The notes under the pieces: generated by a model | What the model was told of the DNA's origin: nothing | What the model saw: only the letters and a program-made list of their open reading frames with translations | Database searches by the model: none | Origin: Membranipora membranacea | Taxonomy: Eukaryota > Bryozoa > Gymnolaemata > Cheilostomatida > Membraniporidae | Reading direction: 5' to 3' | Length of the DNA stretch: 64,000 nucleotides | Assembly (NCBI GenBank): GCA_914767715.1 | Contig: OU612069.1 | Coordinates: 20,893,387 to 20,957,386 of the forward strand | Made by a program: the position numbers and the translations under genes | In this document: positions 1 through 11,365 of the stretch, piece by piece | Position numbering within the stretch: position 1 is the first letter of the stretch | Layout: each line of letters opens with the position of its first letter

Positions 1-1353
1 CCGATGTGCTCTTCAAATATTGTATTGCATGTCAAGTTATTTTATAAGATCTTATTACTAATGTGGAAGAGTGCTTGTGAGTTGGATCATGATGGTGAGA
101 TGGAAATAAGGGGAAGAGCGAGCTGTTGTTTATTTATTTATCTATAGAGGTTTTTTATTAAAAGTGTACAGGTAACAAAAGCAATTCTATTATAGGTAAC
201 TTGTTGACCTCCGAAAACAGCAAAAAAAACATCAAGCTTACTACCAAAGTTAAACACAGAGTTAATTATAATGAACAACATGTGACACTATTGGTTCTAT
301 AGTGTATTGAAGAATACAATATTGGAAGAATAGTGACAAATTGATGCTTCTATTCTTCTCTATTCCTCAAAATCAACTGAAAGTTAACATGATGTGGCAA
401 AGTGCCAAGTAATATCTCATCAGGACCAGTATAATCAAAATGTCAATGTGGTTACATTTATGAAACCAAAAATGCCATTTTACAAATATAACATTCACCC
501 AGCTTTTAAAACATGAGCGTCCTCTCTCATCCAAATCTCAAAATTATCAATGCACAAAATATTCGTATGCTTTTTATGTAAAAGTGTGATAGTTAGAAAA
601 AGAAATAGTTCATCAAATCAACATTAAGACAAAAAGAACAACACAACATATATCTCTGAGTAAACTCTATTCCGCAGTTCAGTATGGATAGTTGCTCGTG
701 GCCATTAAGTCGTACTCATCAGTCACTTCTACTCTATATCAAAATCCTCTGTGGACTAACTTTTATAAAGGACTAAAATGTAAGCTAGGATCTAGTTTGT
801 CCGACTGGATTGTACGCACGAGAGAGATGAAAATATTTTCATTAGTAGTACACATTGGATTTTAATAATAATCCATGACATCACTTCCTATGTATGGTAT
901 TTTCAGTTAAAAGATGAGGAAAATAATAAGTTTTAGAGTGTTATAAAACGTTTAGCAAGTTTCATTTAGCGTCTTGGGTCTCTGTACTCTTTAGGTATAG
1001 CATGTGACTCCTGCATCTTCTATATGGCGGCAATTGTGCACGCCCCACCTGCGCGTTATGTGGATAGGTATTGAAACAATTAAAATGTTTTTCCCTAGTT
1101 AGTAGTACACATAGGTTTTAAATTATATTCCATGACATCACTTCCTTATGTATGGTATTTTCATAGGTAACAGTTTTCGAATAAAAATAAAATGATACTA
1201 TGTTGCATAACAGAAAGTTAATGTTGTGTGCAGTCTTCATCTGTCCTTGCTCGGTGAGCAGATCCATCTTTGAAACACCTATTTCTACTGGTTTTTCGTT
1301 TTAACATTCAACCTCAGAGCTAAAAGCTCACAACATCAAAAGCAACAAGCTCA
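1..1353. other. AT-rich stretch without a recognised gene
   Basis: No reading frame here resembles a known domain on either strand. The only structure seen is a pair of diverged direct repeats, listed separately. Confidence 0.6.
842..906 (+). repeat. Direct repeat, partner at 1099-1164
   Basis: Both copies run from TTAGTAGTACACAT through CATGACATCACTTCC to TATGGTATTTTCA, with a few substitutions and small indels. They lie about 190 bp apart in the same orientation. Whether this is a local duplication or two copies of a dispersed repeat cannot be told from one window. Confidence 0.75.
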
Positions 1354-2125
1354 TCAATGCATCCCCTCCAAGTGGTTTGAAAACAATAATGAGAATAATC
1401 TTCTTACTGGTACTCTTGCAAGACATCTGTCTGCTGGTGGTAAAAAACCGACAGTGTTCAGTAACCTGACAACATCCCTCAAGTTTCTGTCATCTCTGTA
1501 TGCAACCTTCAGGATTAAGGTAGCCACCCTCCTCACAACGCTCTGTACAAAGTGAAGATGGCAGCCTAGGATGCTGATTCCCTGCTAGAAAACTCTGATG
1601 GCAGCATGTAGGGCCACTTCGGCCTTCAATTGTCCCACGCTAATAATATTTATCTGCAGTAAAAGATCTAGTTTCAATGAGATAATATCAGGAGTGATTA
1701 AGGCATCTTAATGATCTATAATATATAATGAGATAAAATGATCCAATATCTAGAATCTTGGTAAAACCTGTGATACCTATAGAAATCGGGATCAGGCGTT
1801 ATTGTGACGGGCTTCAATATGAAGCAGCAATGTGAAACTTTTTTTAAATTTACTAATAATAATAATATAATATATAATAATCTAATATAATAATAAATAT
1901 AGTAATAGCACTTCGACAAATCTTTCCTCTTACCTACTCGTAGACGTGCTGTGTTTTTCCCCTGACTAGAATAAACACTAGCGGTACTATGCGATCTTCC
2001 ATCTCACCATTAATAGTGACCATCTGGGTGAATAGGGATGGTACTGTCCTGAATCTACTATGCATAAACCATATCCTGCTTCCTTGTAGAACGTCCATAT
2101 TTCCTCGCGTGCAAAATACAACCAC
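1354..2125 (-). pseudogene. MULE (Mutator-like) transposase remnant
   Basis: Two minus-strand segments match conserved parts of MULE transposases. Upstream (2125-1934) reads FRTVPSLFTQMVTING then VPLVFILVRGKTQHVYE, the block around the first catalytic Asp. Downstream (about 1650-1354) reads ILGCHLHFVQSVVRRVA then KVAYRDDRNLRDVVRLL, the block preceding the last catalytic residue. The motif usually written WFMDGTF is WFMHSRF here, so the first acidic residue is gone. The second segment also carries an in-frame stop and the two segments are not in one frame. This is a dead fragment of a DNA transposon. Terminal inverted repeats were not found. The family assignment rests on remembered motif order and is fairly secure. 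Confidence 0.65.
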
Positions 2126-2502
2126 TCCTGCTTGATTGTCCTGTGATCAACCATGTAGAAAGCCTACATACAGATGAATTGGAAATTACCTGATTGAAGG
2201 AACAACCTGCATTTTTATATCTGCCATATTTTCAATTTACAAATGTTGACCGAATAATATTAGTGACACTTACCTAGTCATAATTATCCCTGACCATCAG
2301 GCATATGCATTCATATACACGAGGCACTTAGTTAGAGATATATCCCTGCTGTTGCAAACCCTGGCATGTAAGGTGATTCTCCACAATCCATCGTTTGAAG
2401 TCATAGCTATTACCTGGAAATGTGGCAGTTTTTTTAGCATTACTATTACTTAACAGTGGCATCAACAAGAATGTTTGCAACAACAGAATTAACAAATGAC
2501 TT

Positions 2503-3077
2503 TCACAGGGCTACTGAGAAGCCAAAGTGAGGTACAAAATAATACAAATATTTACTGTGACTCCAATGAAGTTGGAATACACTAGGCAGGAGGGTCTCTT
2601 GAGTCTTACTGTTCTTCAGAAAGGGTGCCTGGTATTCAGAGCGGTCCTTGATATAGATTTTCTGATCACATAATTTACTTAGCATAGGATAGTATAACAG
2701 TGGCTTGTCATAATCAGAGGTGCTGTTCCCATGGTATAAGATAGAGCCAGTATTCAAGTAGATCTTCTAGCACGGGTGCATCCTCTAAATTGACTTTGAT
2801 TTCTATTATTTCTTCGCTGACTTTGTTAGTAGAATGCCTCAGGACATTCCCCAGCACAACGATCAAGTGCATTGCAAACATAGCAGCGCTTTTGTCCATG
2901 GAAAATTTGATTGGTATTCCTGTTATACCTCCTGTTATAACTACTGTCAAAAGAATTTACGCCCAGCATGCTCAAATTCCTCAGAATCGCTATCAGACAA
3001 CAAATTAAACTGCCTCCTCCTGGCTCTACAAGTCCGCTTTCTCTGTTAGATATAAACTGCAATATTGTCTCTGACAT
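2503..3077 (-). pseudogene. Gag-like zinc-knuckle remnant of a retroelement
   Basis: The minus strand at about 2900-2830 reads CYVCNALDRCAGECPEAF, which fits the CX2CX4HX4C nucleocapsid knuckle except that His is Arg. It is followed by Arg/Asn/Gln-rich sequence typical of gag C-termini. The flanking frames shift repeatedly, so no single open frame spans the region. No LTR was found nearby. It may derive from the same kind of element as the gag/RT remnant at 41.5-43.3 kb, but this is a guess. Confidence 0.4.
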
Positions 3078-3128
3078 TGCAATGTTATTGCCGAAGATAT
3101 TTTCTGCATAAACCTTGTTTCTGGTTGT

Positions 3129-3473
3129 TTATTTGGTCTTTGTTGTAATCAGATATGTCACATCCTTCATCGGGTAGATGACCTGCTTTCTGCACATCAT
3201 ACACTGCACTCTTTCTCTGTAAATACTCTGTAAATCTCTGTAAATACTATCGGCAGCACTAATTTCTCTACTTATAGACTCCAACAGGGAGTCTACAACT
3301 TTACTCTTCTGGCTTTCTTTGCCAATAAAAGACATTTTAACATTACGCACTGGTCTTGATGAAGTTTGATATCGTACTGTCACGTCACTGCTTGACGTAG
3401 ATGTATTAGATATGGATTGCACTGGGGCTTTCATTATGGGAGTTTTATCAGATCCAGTGTAGTGGCACTTCAC
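3129..3473 (-). CDS. Unrecognised 114-residue open frame, last part repeat R3
   Basis: The frame starts with MKCHYTGSDKTP, has a Ser/Thr-rich first half and a helical-looking stretch around DSLLESISREISAADSIY. The last ~35 residues (VQCMMCRKQVIYPMKDVTYL) are encoded by repeat R3, which recurs at 13.7, 22.9, 29.4, 31.1, 31.3 and 36.6 kb. No domain is recognised. Because the end is repeat-derived it may be an exon ending in a transposed sequence, or a chance open frame in a repeat. Confidence 0.3.
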   Translation of the reverse strand: MKCHYTGSDKTPIMKAPVQSISNTSTSSSDVTVRYQTSSRPVRNVKMSFIGKESQKSKVVDSLLESISREISAADSIYRDLQSIYRERVQCMMCRKQVIYPMKDVTYLITTKTK

Positions 3474-3769
3474 TGATCCAGTGAAGAAGCTCTTGCTTTA
3501 GTTGGTGTCATAGCTTGATGATAATAGCTGATAATAATAATCATAAAGTTTACTAATATAACGCTAATCCTAATGATTTCTTAGCATATTAAATGAGATT
3601 AAATATTATAATCAGAAGTGACATTCCATAAATAAGCCTGAAGAAGATTAAATAAATGGATTTGAAATACCTCATATAATATTAGAGCAATGAGAGAGTA
3701 TGATGATAAGAATATACCCGTAGGTGGCTATACTGTCCAGCATTCTAAAAATTCACTGAAACCGTGGCT

Positions 3770-4060
3770 GTCAGTCCATTGTTGAGTTAATAGTTTTTAA
3801 TGTACATGGCCATTAGTAGTGAGATTATATTAATTTTGTAATCTCTCAGGTTGCTGTGTATTTTGGAGTTTGATTCCCTTTCTTTCTCATTTCCTCTACG
3901 ATCATATGGTACCGATCTACAAATCATTGCTACATGGAGATTGTGGCGATTGCAATCTTCTGGCGGTTGATTCAAATTTCCTTGTATAATATTATTTGAT
4001 AATTACTAAAAGACTTGCTTCGAGGCTGCTATTTCAATTTCACATCTTATTTTCCATATT
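3770..4060 (-). repeat. Repeat R5, uninterrupted copy
   Basis: It matches 20640-20861 plus 21614-21720, where a hAT element interrupts the same unit. Shared landmarks are ACATGGCCATTAGTAGT, ATCATATGGTAC and TTGATTCAAATTTCCTTG. A 62-codon minus-strand frame (3975-3787) starting MNQPPEDCNRHN runs through it and matches nothing known. A short third fragment is at about 18830-18880. Confidence 0.75.
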
Positions 4061-4267
4061 TTACTCTATCATGGTAGCGAATTCCATCTTAAGAATCCTA
4101 ATATTGTGTTCGTACTCAGGTCTGAGAGATATACATTGATAGTTCACTCTTCCTCCTGTATCTATGACTGTGAACACTTCTTCACCTTGATATATGGGTA
4201 AAATACCACCTGCACATGTAGTTCTACCCCATCTTGTGTAAACTGAACCTGTCTGTGCATGTGACAT
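4061..4267 (-). CDS. Spongin-type collagen NC-domain fragment, exons fused without intron
   Basis: This 68-residue frame has an ATG and reads GSVYTRWGRTTCAGG then YQGEEVFTVIDTGGRVNYQC and SLRPEY. That is the N-terminal half of the non-collagenous domain of sponge short-chain collagens, which are secreted matrix proteins. In all other copies here the VYTRWGRTTC and GGxVNYQC parts are separated by ~250-300 bp containing an intron with a TTTCTTTCTAG acceptor; here they are joined directly and in frame. The join lacks the AGTFYSN residues, so it looks like a deletion rather than clean intron loss. There is no signal peptide or Gly-X-Y tract, and the frame stops after FATMIE. It is probably a pseudogene fragment that happens to be open. 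Confidence 0.55.
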   Translation of the reverse strand: MSHAQTGSVYTRWGRTTCAGGILPIYQGEEVFTVIDTGGRVNYQCISLRPEYEHNIRILKMEFATMIE

Positions 4268-4375
4268 GTGAACCGATTAAAGAAAGAAATACTATTCCAA
4301 GCCTAAAGTAAGATTAAATAGAGATATTTATTTAGTTCATGAGCCATTGAGTTGAGGCTCGTGCTGAGAAAAAAA

Positions 4376-4870
4376 CTAAATTCCCGGAAAAGCTTGAGGA
4401 ATTTGAAATCTGCTCACCCTATTTGAATGCAAGACGGCCAGCAGTCTTAGAGACATACATTGATAGTTTACTCCTCCTCCTGTGTTGCTATAGAATGTCC
4501 CAGCACCGAATCTTAGAAAGAAACAATGTTGGCATTTAGGGAAAGCGCTCTCGTTCACTCTCTCATTTGAAGGGGTTTTCTTTAGTAATGAATTGGATAG
4601 CTACATCCTAACAAACATTCAATTAAGAAGATGGGCTGATCAATATTATATGGTTGACAACTTCATTCCTAGTAAGTTGTAATAAAACGGTAAATAGAGA
4701 TTTAAATATATAGATACTTATTTACCCGCATATTACAATTATAAGTTAAGATTTAAAATTCATGCAGAGCATTTATGACTGTGAACACGTCCTCACCGTG
4801 ATCTATGAGTGAAACACCAACTGCACATGCAGTTCTACCCCATCTCGTGTAAACTGAACCTGAATTTGTC
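4376..4870 (-). pseudogene. Spongin-type NC-domain pseudogene, copy 2
   Basis: Reading leftwards on the minus strand: an exon-1 remnant (the VYTRWGR block) near 4870-4780, an intron-like stretch with the family's conserved sequence, then exon 2 (about 4525-4390) reading AGTFYSNTGGGVNYQCMSL. Exon 2 then runs into unrelated sequence and a stop. No continuous product is possible. Confidence 0.65.
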
Positions 4871-5039
4871 CAGAGACTCAAACATAACATCGGAGGAGAA
4901 CCCTGTGGGAAGGAGGGCGTTGTGCCTTTTCCTTATATTTAACTTTTATGAATAAATGTCAGAATAAACAGTTCTAGTTTACTTATTGTGTCATTTCACC
5001 AACCTTAACTTCATGTGCTCAAACCTTAATATTAAAAAG

Positions 5040-5815
5040 CAGTCTGTACCAGATTACTGACCTTCATATTCCTTGTTCCATCCTGTCGGACAGCTTCATA
5101 TTGCTGGATACATCATCATTGCCAGTTTCAGAGAGACAACGTGCACAGGGCACATTTTCAAGATTGACATTACTTGAAAAACAACCGTTAGTTTTTGTTT
5201 GATACTCTACACAAGATAGAACAATTTATAAACCACAACTACTGTATACGTTGTACTCTGATCTAAGAGGCATACACTGATAGTTAACTCTTCCTCCTGT
5301 GCTGCTATATAATGTCCCAGCAGGGAATCCTAGAAAGAAACGAAGTTGGCATTTCGGGAAGGTGCTCTTGTTAACCACTCTTTCATTTGGAGGGGTTTTC
5401 TTCAGTAATGAATTGGATAGCTACCTCCTAACAAACATTCAATTAAGAAGATGTACTGATCAATATTATATGGTGGCCAACTTCATTCCTAGTCTTAAAC
5501 ATAAACAGTGAACAGAGATTTAAATATATAGATACTTGTTGACCAGCAAATTACAATTATAAGTAAAGATTTAAAATCAGAGTTCAAGCAGAGAATTTAT
5601 GACTGTGAACACCTCCTCACCGTGATATATGAGTGAAACACCACCTGCACATGTAGTTCTCCCCCATTTCGTGTAAACTGAACCTGCCGTGAATCACCAC
5701 CAGTCCTGCACATGTAGTTCTACCCCATCTGGTGTAAACTGAACCTGGTGTGAAGTACCACCAGGTCCTGTCCTGCACATGAAGTTCTCCCCCATCTTGT
5801 GTAAATTGAACCTGA
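5040..5815 (-). pseudogene. Spongin-type NC-domain pseudogene, copy 3, most complete
   Basis: Exon 1 is near 5700-5600 and exon 2 near 5325-5065. The exon-2 acceptor is TTTCTTTCTAG. The frame reads AGTLYSSTGGRVNYQCMPL, then VEYQTK and NVPCARCLSETGND, and in another frame CPTGWNKEYEG before a GTCAGT donor at about 5065. At least two in-frame stops and one frameshift break it. The order matches the family, including the paired Cys in PCARC. Upstream, the exon-1 block is present three times in tandem (5600-5815). Confidence 0.7.
5690..5815 (-). repeat. Tandem extra copies of the NC exon-1 block
   Basis: The sequence from GTTCTACCCCATCTGGTG to AACTGAACCTG is repeated twice more beyond the copy at 5640-5690. 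Each unit is roughly 60 bp with small differences. It looks like a local slippage or unequal-exchange product inside pseudogene copy 3. Confidence 0.65.
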
Positions 5816-5926
5816 ATGTGTTGATTGAACTTGTAATAAAAATAAATTGTTTGAATTTGATGCCAATAAAATATTTAGGTTTTATAAATAAACATTGTGT
5901 TGAGTTTGAAATTCAGTAATAATGGT

Positions 5927-8692
5927 TTAATTGTTTAATAAATTAGTAAATGACTGCTGGTTGCCTTGATAATTATAATTGGTGGGAATTGGATGTTCCC
6001 CCCGTAAGAGGACTTGAAGAATTTCTATTTTTGCGTTCTCCTTAATATAAGCATTTGGCAACTTCCGTAAAGAATCTGCCACAACAGTGCCGAAATTAAA
6101 ATCTTCGTCACGTTTGGCAACTTCGGCCTCGATTGCAGCCTTAGCACCAGCCATACGTTTTTTTATATCCTTTGTCTATGTCTGATGTCTCCAGTATATT
6201 TCTTTGCTTGGCTTTTGGCCGTGGTGTGGACTGGGGAGTGGGAGCAGGAGCAGGTGGAGGGCTCAGTGCATCTTTGTCTGCCAGCACATTGGTTGAAGTA
6301 GATGCCTGACTGACAGACTGTGGTGTGGATGAGCTGCTTTTTGTCAACAAATCATTAGTGCTCTTACATAAACTAACAGTAAATATTAGCTACAGTTAAT
6401 GTTAATGCTGTTATGCAAATTAAGCTGTTTGTGGTTGACTAAACTTTAGCTATCACTACTTTGCGACTAGTATATAAAGTAACAGAGATTGAGTGAATTT
6501 TAAAACCAATGTTACTCACAGCCGCTTCCGTTTACTTATGTCTGTGAACTCTAGCAGATCTGCGTAGACATACTTCTTGATATCCCTCTCCCCCTTCGCA
6601 CCTGCTCCGCTGGCAGAGTTGTCCATGAGTTTATTTTTGTATTTGGTGAAACAGTTTCGTAGGGACTCCCATTTCTGATTCACAGATTCTAAATCAAGAA
6701 AAAATTTGATATGGATAACGATGCACAGCTTAATAGATAGTATCATGGTGTCTATAATATGGTTTTATTGAAATACGTTCAGTCTAACATTAATGTTGTA
6801 AAATCTCACGGCCACAATATAAAATGTTCAACTCAAATATAGGTTGTCAAATTAAGAGGGAAGTTCAACTTCTGTGACCTACGCTAAGTACCCACAGTTA
6901 CAGCTAAGGATTGAAGAATTAATGCAAAATCATCAACGTGTACCGTGACATTGTCTTTTTGCTCAGCGAGCATCAATGAAAAATAATTAAACATCCCTAT
7001 TTAATCATTCAAGAAATGAACTGCAAAACAACGCAAATATATTTCACTCAATTCTCAAACGAAAATATATTTGTTGAATTGCAAGCTGCCAACAAAAAAA
7101 GACACAGATAAATGTTGTAAATACTAACAGCGCATCGGCTCTGCTGACCTTCACCATCTACACTGTCCTCGGGACCACCTCCACCAGTACCACCACCACA
7201 CACTTCTGCTACGCTATCATTGACTAAAAGAGATTCAGCCTCACCACCATCCAGCCCACTATTAACCTCCACCTCCTCAGCTTCTTTAATCTTCAGAAGA
7301 ATTTCATCTGAAAATATATATCACCACAATCATTCACCGTAAATCAATAGCCCACAGGTAATATAAACTTTAGAGCAATTACAGCGCAAAATACATCAGT
7401 ATTACATGTTATCTCTATCTTGAACAAAATAATTGGTTACCTCCCCCATTATATCCATAACCAGACTATGAATGAAGAAATCGATAAAAATCAATCACGT
7501 AAAGTCAAAATTGGCACAACCGAGTCTCAACAGAAAACAAGTCATACATCCATGTTTTAACCTACATTCGTCATGGTCCCGCGGGAGGCCCACTTCTTTG
7601 TTTGCTGCCTTCACTAGCAGCTTCAATACTGTCTTTTCTTCATTTGAGGTCCACACCTGGACCCTGCCGGGGACAGTAGCGTATAGCGTTACTTTAACGC
7701 CATACCCTGAGAGGAATGATGCCTTGAAGAAGATGGAAAATATTGATGGGTATACTTTTTTAGTGAAATTCACAGCACTTCATACAATCCAGCCCCACTC
7801 ATATTGGTGCAAGCTTATGATAGCTTAGCTCAATTCTTATATGCCAAGAACTCTGCCATCTATAGGCACAAGCGATTAACCACTTCAAAGTCCACACAAC
7901 TGATATACCTGGCCAATAACAATATACTAGCATCATACCATACATGAACTGAACTTCAAGCAGCGGTCAAATAGGGAAATCGTATTACTTACAGCAAAAA
8001 GCAACTTTCTAACGGCATGGCCGCGCTTCCTAGCCGATTTCTCATATCGGCTCTCCTCCCCGATCTCCCTCCACATCTCCATCTCTTCCTCGATGGATTT
8101 GGGCTTGATTTTTTTTACCTAAAATAGAAGTTATCTAAGTTATTTGGCGATACAGATACAACATATATACTTGAGCTATTTATTTATTTTTCGATGAAAC
8201 GGGAAACTCTCATGATGATTTATCCTCCCAAGGTCTGTAATTGTGGCCTACACATTCCAAATCAATCCATCACTCAGGTGTCATCGGTCTGATACAAACC
8301 AGTTGAACACAAACCAGTTACTAATATTTTTGTGGGAGCATAATAGCTTTTGGGGGAGCGGTAGCATTTTAGTGCACAAAGTCGGACAAAGGTCTGAAGG
8401 ATGGTATATCATAGAAGCTGGTTTTGGTTGAACTAGGTCAGCACAGAATCAAGTTGGGAAGGCCTCGATAAAGACTTCATAATCTTTGTTGTCTGGGCTG
8501 TTGTAAAATATGTAACGATGTAAACATACCACACTCCTTGCAGCTTTGTGCAGCTGATCTGCCCACAGCCTTGCACTCAGCATTTGAGCACCACTTCAGT
8601 CCCTTCCCGGGTCCATCTTTCTTGGCCTGCTGCTTCCGAGACTTCCGCTTTGCCTTACCCTTCACCTCCGCTGTAGTATTGTTCTGCTCCAT
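5927..8692 (-). pseudogene. MADF/BESS-type DNA-binding protein gene, multi-exon, frameshifted
   Basis: Minus-strand exons with matching signals: 8692-8530 (ATG; Lys-rich, then a CX4CX9CX2C zinc motif ending SCKECG), 8118-7993 (acidic/basic helix EEEMEMWREIGEE), 7722-7566 (VWTSNEEKTVLKLL), 7307-7149 (acidic, Gly-rich), 6688-6520 (second half of a MADF/SANT-like domain, VNQKWESLRNCFTKYKNKL ... YADLLEF) and 6333-5927 (Pro-rich linker SPPPAPAPTPQ, then a BESS-like motif DSLRKLPNAYIKENAKIEIL, then stop). Phases agree at four of five joins. The 8530/8118 join is off by one at a run of eight A, and the last exon has one extra base near 6160. MADF-BESS proteins are nuclear transcription regulators. 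Uncertain: whether exons 1-4 and 5-6 are one gene, since the first half of MADF is missing. Confidence 0.55.
6845..7148 (-). repeat. Repeat R1, copy forming the intron before the MADF exon
   Basis: The stretch is shared with 10245-10660, 14285-14502 plus 17706-17830, and 20285-20640. Landmarks are AGCGAGCATCAATGAAAAAT, ATATTTGTTGAATTGC and ATCGGCTCTGCTGAC. In this gene it begins exactly at a GTCAGC donor. Confidence 0.75.
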
Positions 8693-10244
8693 CTAAGATA
8701 CAGAAACATAATCTGGATTATGATATCACAGGTCGACCAACTGAGATGTGGGCCAAGACAGCATGTCACTAACCTATGTAGTTGGTTTGTGTTAAAGATA
8801 TGACAACAAATATAAATATCGTGCGGCTGTGAGGTACCTGTTGTGCCAAAAATGTTAGTTTGGTTTTGGGCAAATCAAAGAAATACAAAACTGGTATCTC
8901 GTGGCCCAGAGGTTTTGTCTACTTCAACTGTCAAATCCTATACTCAAAACATATCAAAGCTAACTAAAGCAGCCATCCACACAAGATAGTGACATGCTGT
9001 CCGTGGTGCAAGAATAGTAGGTAGATTGTTCTACCTTTCTCTCACTGCATCTGCTTAAAATTATTGTGTTCAGTCAATGATGAAGCCTTTTAGTTATCAC
9101 TAATAGATGATTGACTCACACCTGTGCAAGTCAATCATCAAACTTTTCCCAACTAAAGGCCAATTATATGACGCCTTTCTGGGGAGTGAGAGTATATGTA
9201 CATGGGATCCCTTGAGCGAGTAGTAAGACAACTTTGAGTGGAAATGATGCACTACTACTAACTGCTACTTCTACTCACATGCTCCAGTGACTGCCAGCAT
9301 GCATTGGTTGACTGCCCAAGTCCATGATCAAAGGTGGAAGCGTTGATCGTGGACTTGGACAGTCAATGTAGGCTGGAAATCACTGGGGCCCTCCCCCTGT
9401 GCTTCCACTGTTTTAAAGCAGTACTACCTAGTTACTGACACATATTATAGTTAGTGGCCAGTCAGCAGTGCAGGTTCTTCACAAAGCCAAGTGACCACCA
9501 ACTTATTGAACAGCAATTAATAAAATATATATTTTAAATCGGCAGTGACTGACTGAGTGACTATTACTAAGCAAGTGATTGAGTGAGTGAGCAACGCAAC
9601 TTGTATCCCACCATTGATTGATGGTTTTTTTTATGACCACCCACACTCAAAATTGTGAGAGAATGCTGAAGGCTTTTACTTACGAGGGTGTTGGAAATTA
9701 TGAAGGCTCACAAGAAAACTCTGTAAAAATTGAATGCTGATTTCAGTAGATATTGAGAGATTTGGCGGGCTTTTAATCACCTGGCTCCCAAGAATTAATT
9801 TGGACCTTGAAACTTTAGATTCAAGCATGTAGAAAGTTTACTAGTTTAAATAATCTGCTTATATTATAGTTAGCAAAAGTGGGCCTTAAATAAAAACCAG
9901 CCCAGTATTTCCATAAACTGCAAGGATGAAGGAAACAAGTTTGCAGCTTGACATTTTAAATATATTTTATTTGGTCTAAGCTTATAAATTGTCCTCTCCT
10001 TTAATTTTAAAGCCATAGACACAAACCTTTGCTGGAGTTCAGAACTGATCATTTCATAATAAGGATGAATGATTTATTATGTAAATGTGGAGCTCAAGGT
10101 AGTACCTTGCTAGATCTCATTGTATTGCCTTTCATTATAACTATAAAGTTGGTTCTAAATTTTAAATTTTAACTGCCAATGTTAATTTCTTCTTTTACCT
10201 ATAGGGTTAAATTTTTGTAATATATACTGCTGACATAGATTATC
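8693..10244. other. No gene seen; contains one foldback
   Basis: Neither strand has a convincing exon. The only notable structure is the inverted repeat at 9284-9386. Confidence 0.55.
9284..9386. repeat. Long imperfect inverted repeat (foldback)
   Basis: The left arm (9284-9331) runs from CCAGTGACTGCCAGC to AAGTCCATGATCAA. The right arm (9343-9386) is its near-perfect reverse complement, TTGATCGTGGACTTGG through CTGGAAATCACTGG. The loop is about 11 bases. Such hairpins are typical of foldback elements or hairpin RNA precursors. Confidence 0.75.
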
Positions 10245-10660
10245 AAAAATGTGATGTGTAAGATAAAAATGATCTCCATTTTAGAGCTGTTCTAAAAAAA
10301 ACAGACCTGGTAACCTCAGGTCTGTTGATACGTGACCTACGCCGCCAAGTGCACGCAGAGTCCCAAATGTCTCAACTCTATCGCTTGGACTCGGCCTACA
10401 AATATGAGCATCAATGAAAAATAATGAAACACATAATATTCTTATTTAATCCCACAAGAAAAGAACTACAAAACTTCGCTGTAGTCTTAATATATTTCTC
10501 TCGATTATCAAATGAAAAAATATTTGTTGAATTGCCAGCTGCTAACAAAATAGACTTCAGAGAAACGTAATTACTCTAAGGGCATAGGCTCTGCTGACAT
10601 AGATATTCAATTATGCGGTGGTGAGTTGCATGACAGTGTAAGATGATCTCCATTTTAGAG
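10245..10660 (-). repeat. Repeat R1, second copy with extension
   Basis: It has the core landmarks (TTATTTAATCCCACAAG, AAATATTTGTTGAATTGCC, GGCTCTGCTGACATAG) plus an ATCTCCATTTTAGAGCTGTTC block that occurs both before and after the core. The same block follows the 20.3-kb copy. Confidence 0.7.
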
Positions 10661-11365
10661 CTGCTCATAAACAAAACACAATTCAGACTCACTCATGGGT
10701 ATAAATTTAGCCCCATTAATAGTTTCCTTGCACCTTTTAAATGCGACTGAGCAATGGCGGTGAAGGAAAAGCAAACCTATCAATATAACATAGGGTTTTC
10801 TTTCGGTAACAATAATAAAAGTCCATGCCAGGTAGCTGCACTTTAAGTCGTTCGGATTCTATAGATTATTGCAGGTTTGAATATACATCTTAAGTGAATA
10901 ATAATAGTCATCAATTATGATACAATAAAAAAATTTTTAGTTGGCTAAGCGAATAAGGATCTCAATTCTCCTCACTAGGAGTGAAGAAGAATATGTCATT
11001 TTATACCACTTCATCGCCTTTTTTTCAGCATTGTAGTAATGCAGAATCCGGCTAGACATATCAACACCTCCCATGAATTTTTTGCAATCTATTACTGGTT
11101 ATGGCTTCATTTCAATTGCTATTGTATGAGTTGTACTCAGGTCTGAGAGACATACATTGGTAGTTTACTCCTCCTCATGTGTTGCTATTGAAAATGTCCC
11201 AGCAGCGAATCCTAGAAAGAAACAAAGTTGGCATTTTAGGAAGGCGCTCTTGTTAGCTCTTTAATTTGGAGGTTTTCTTTTTAAGTGATGAATTGGATGG
11301 CTACCTACAATTAAGAAAATGGAATAATCAATATTATATGGTGGACAACTTCATTCCAAGCTGTA

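Noticed and set aside
5299-5511. 70-codon plus-strand frame repeated in several units
   Set aside because: It recurs only because the spongin pseudogene unit recurs; the coding strand of that unit is minus, as shown by VYTRWGR and GGGVNYQC.
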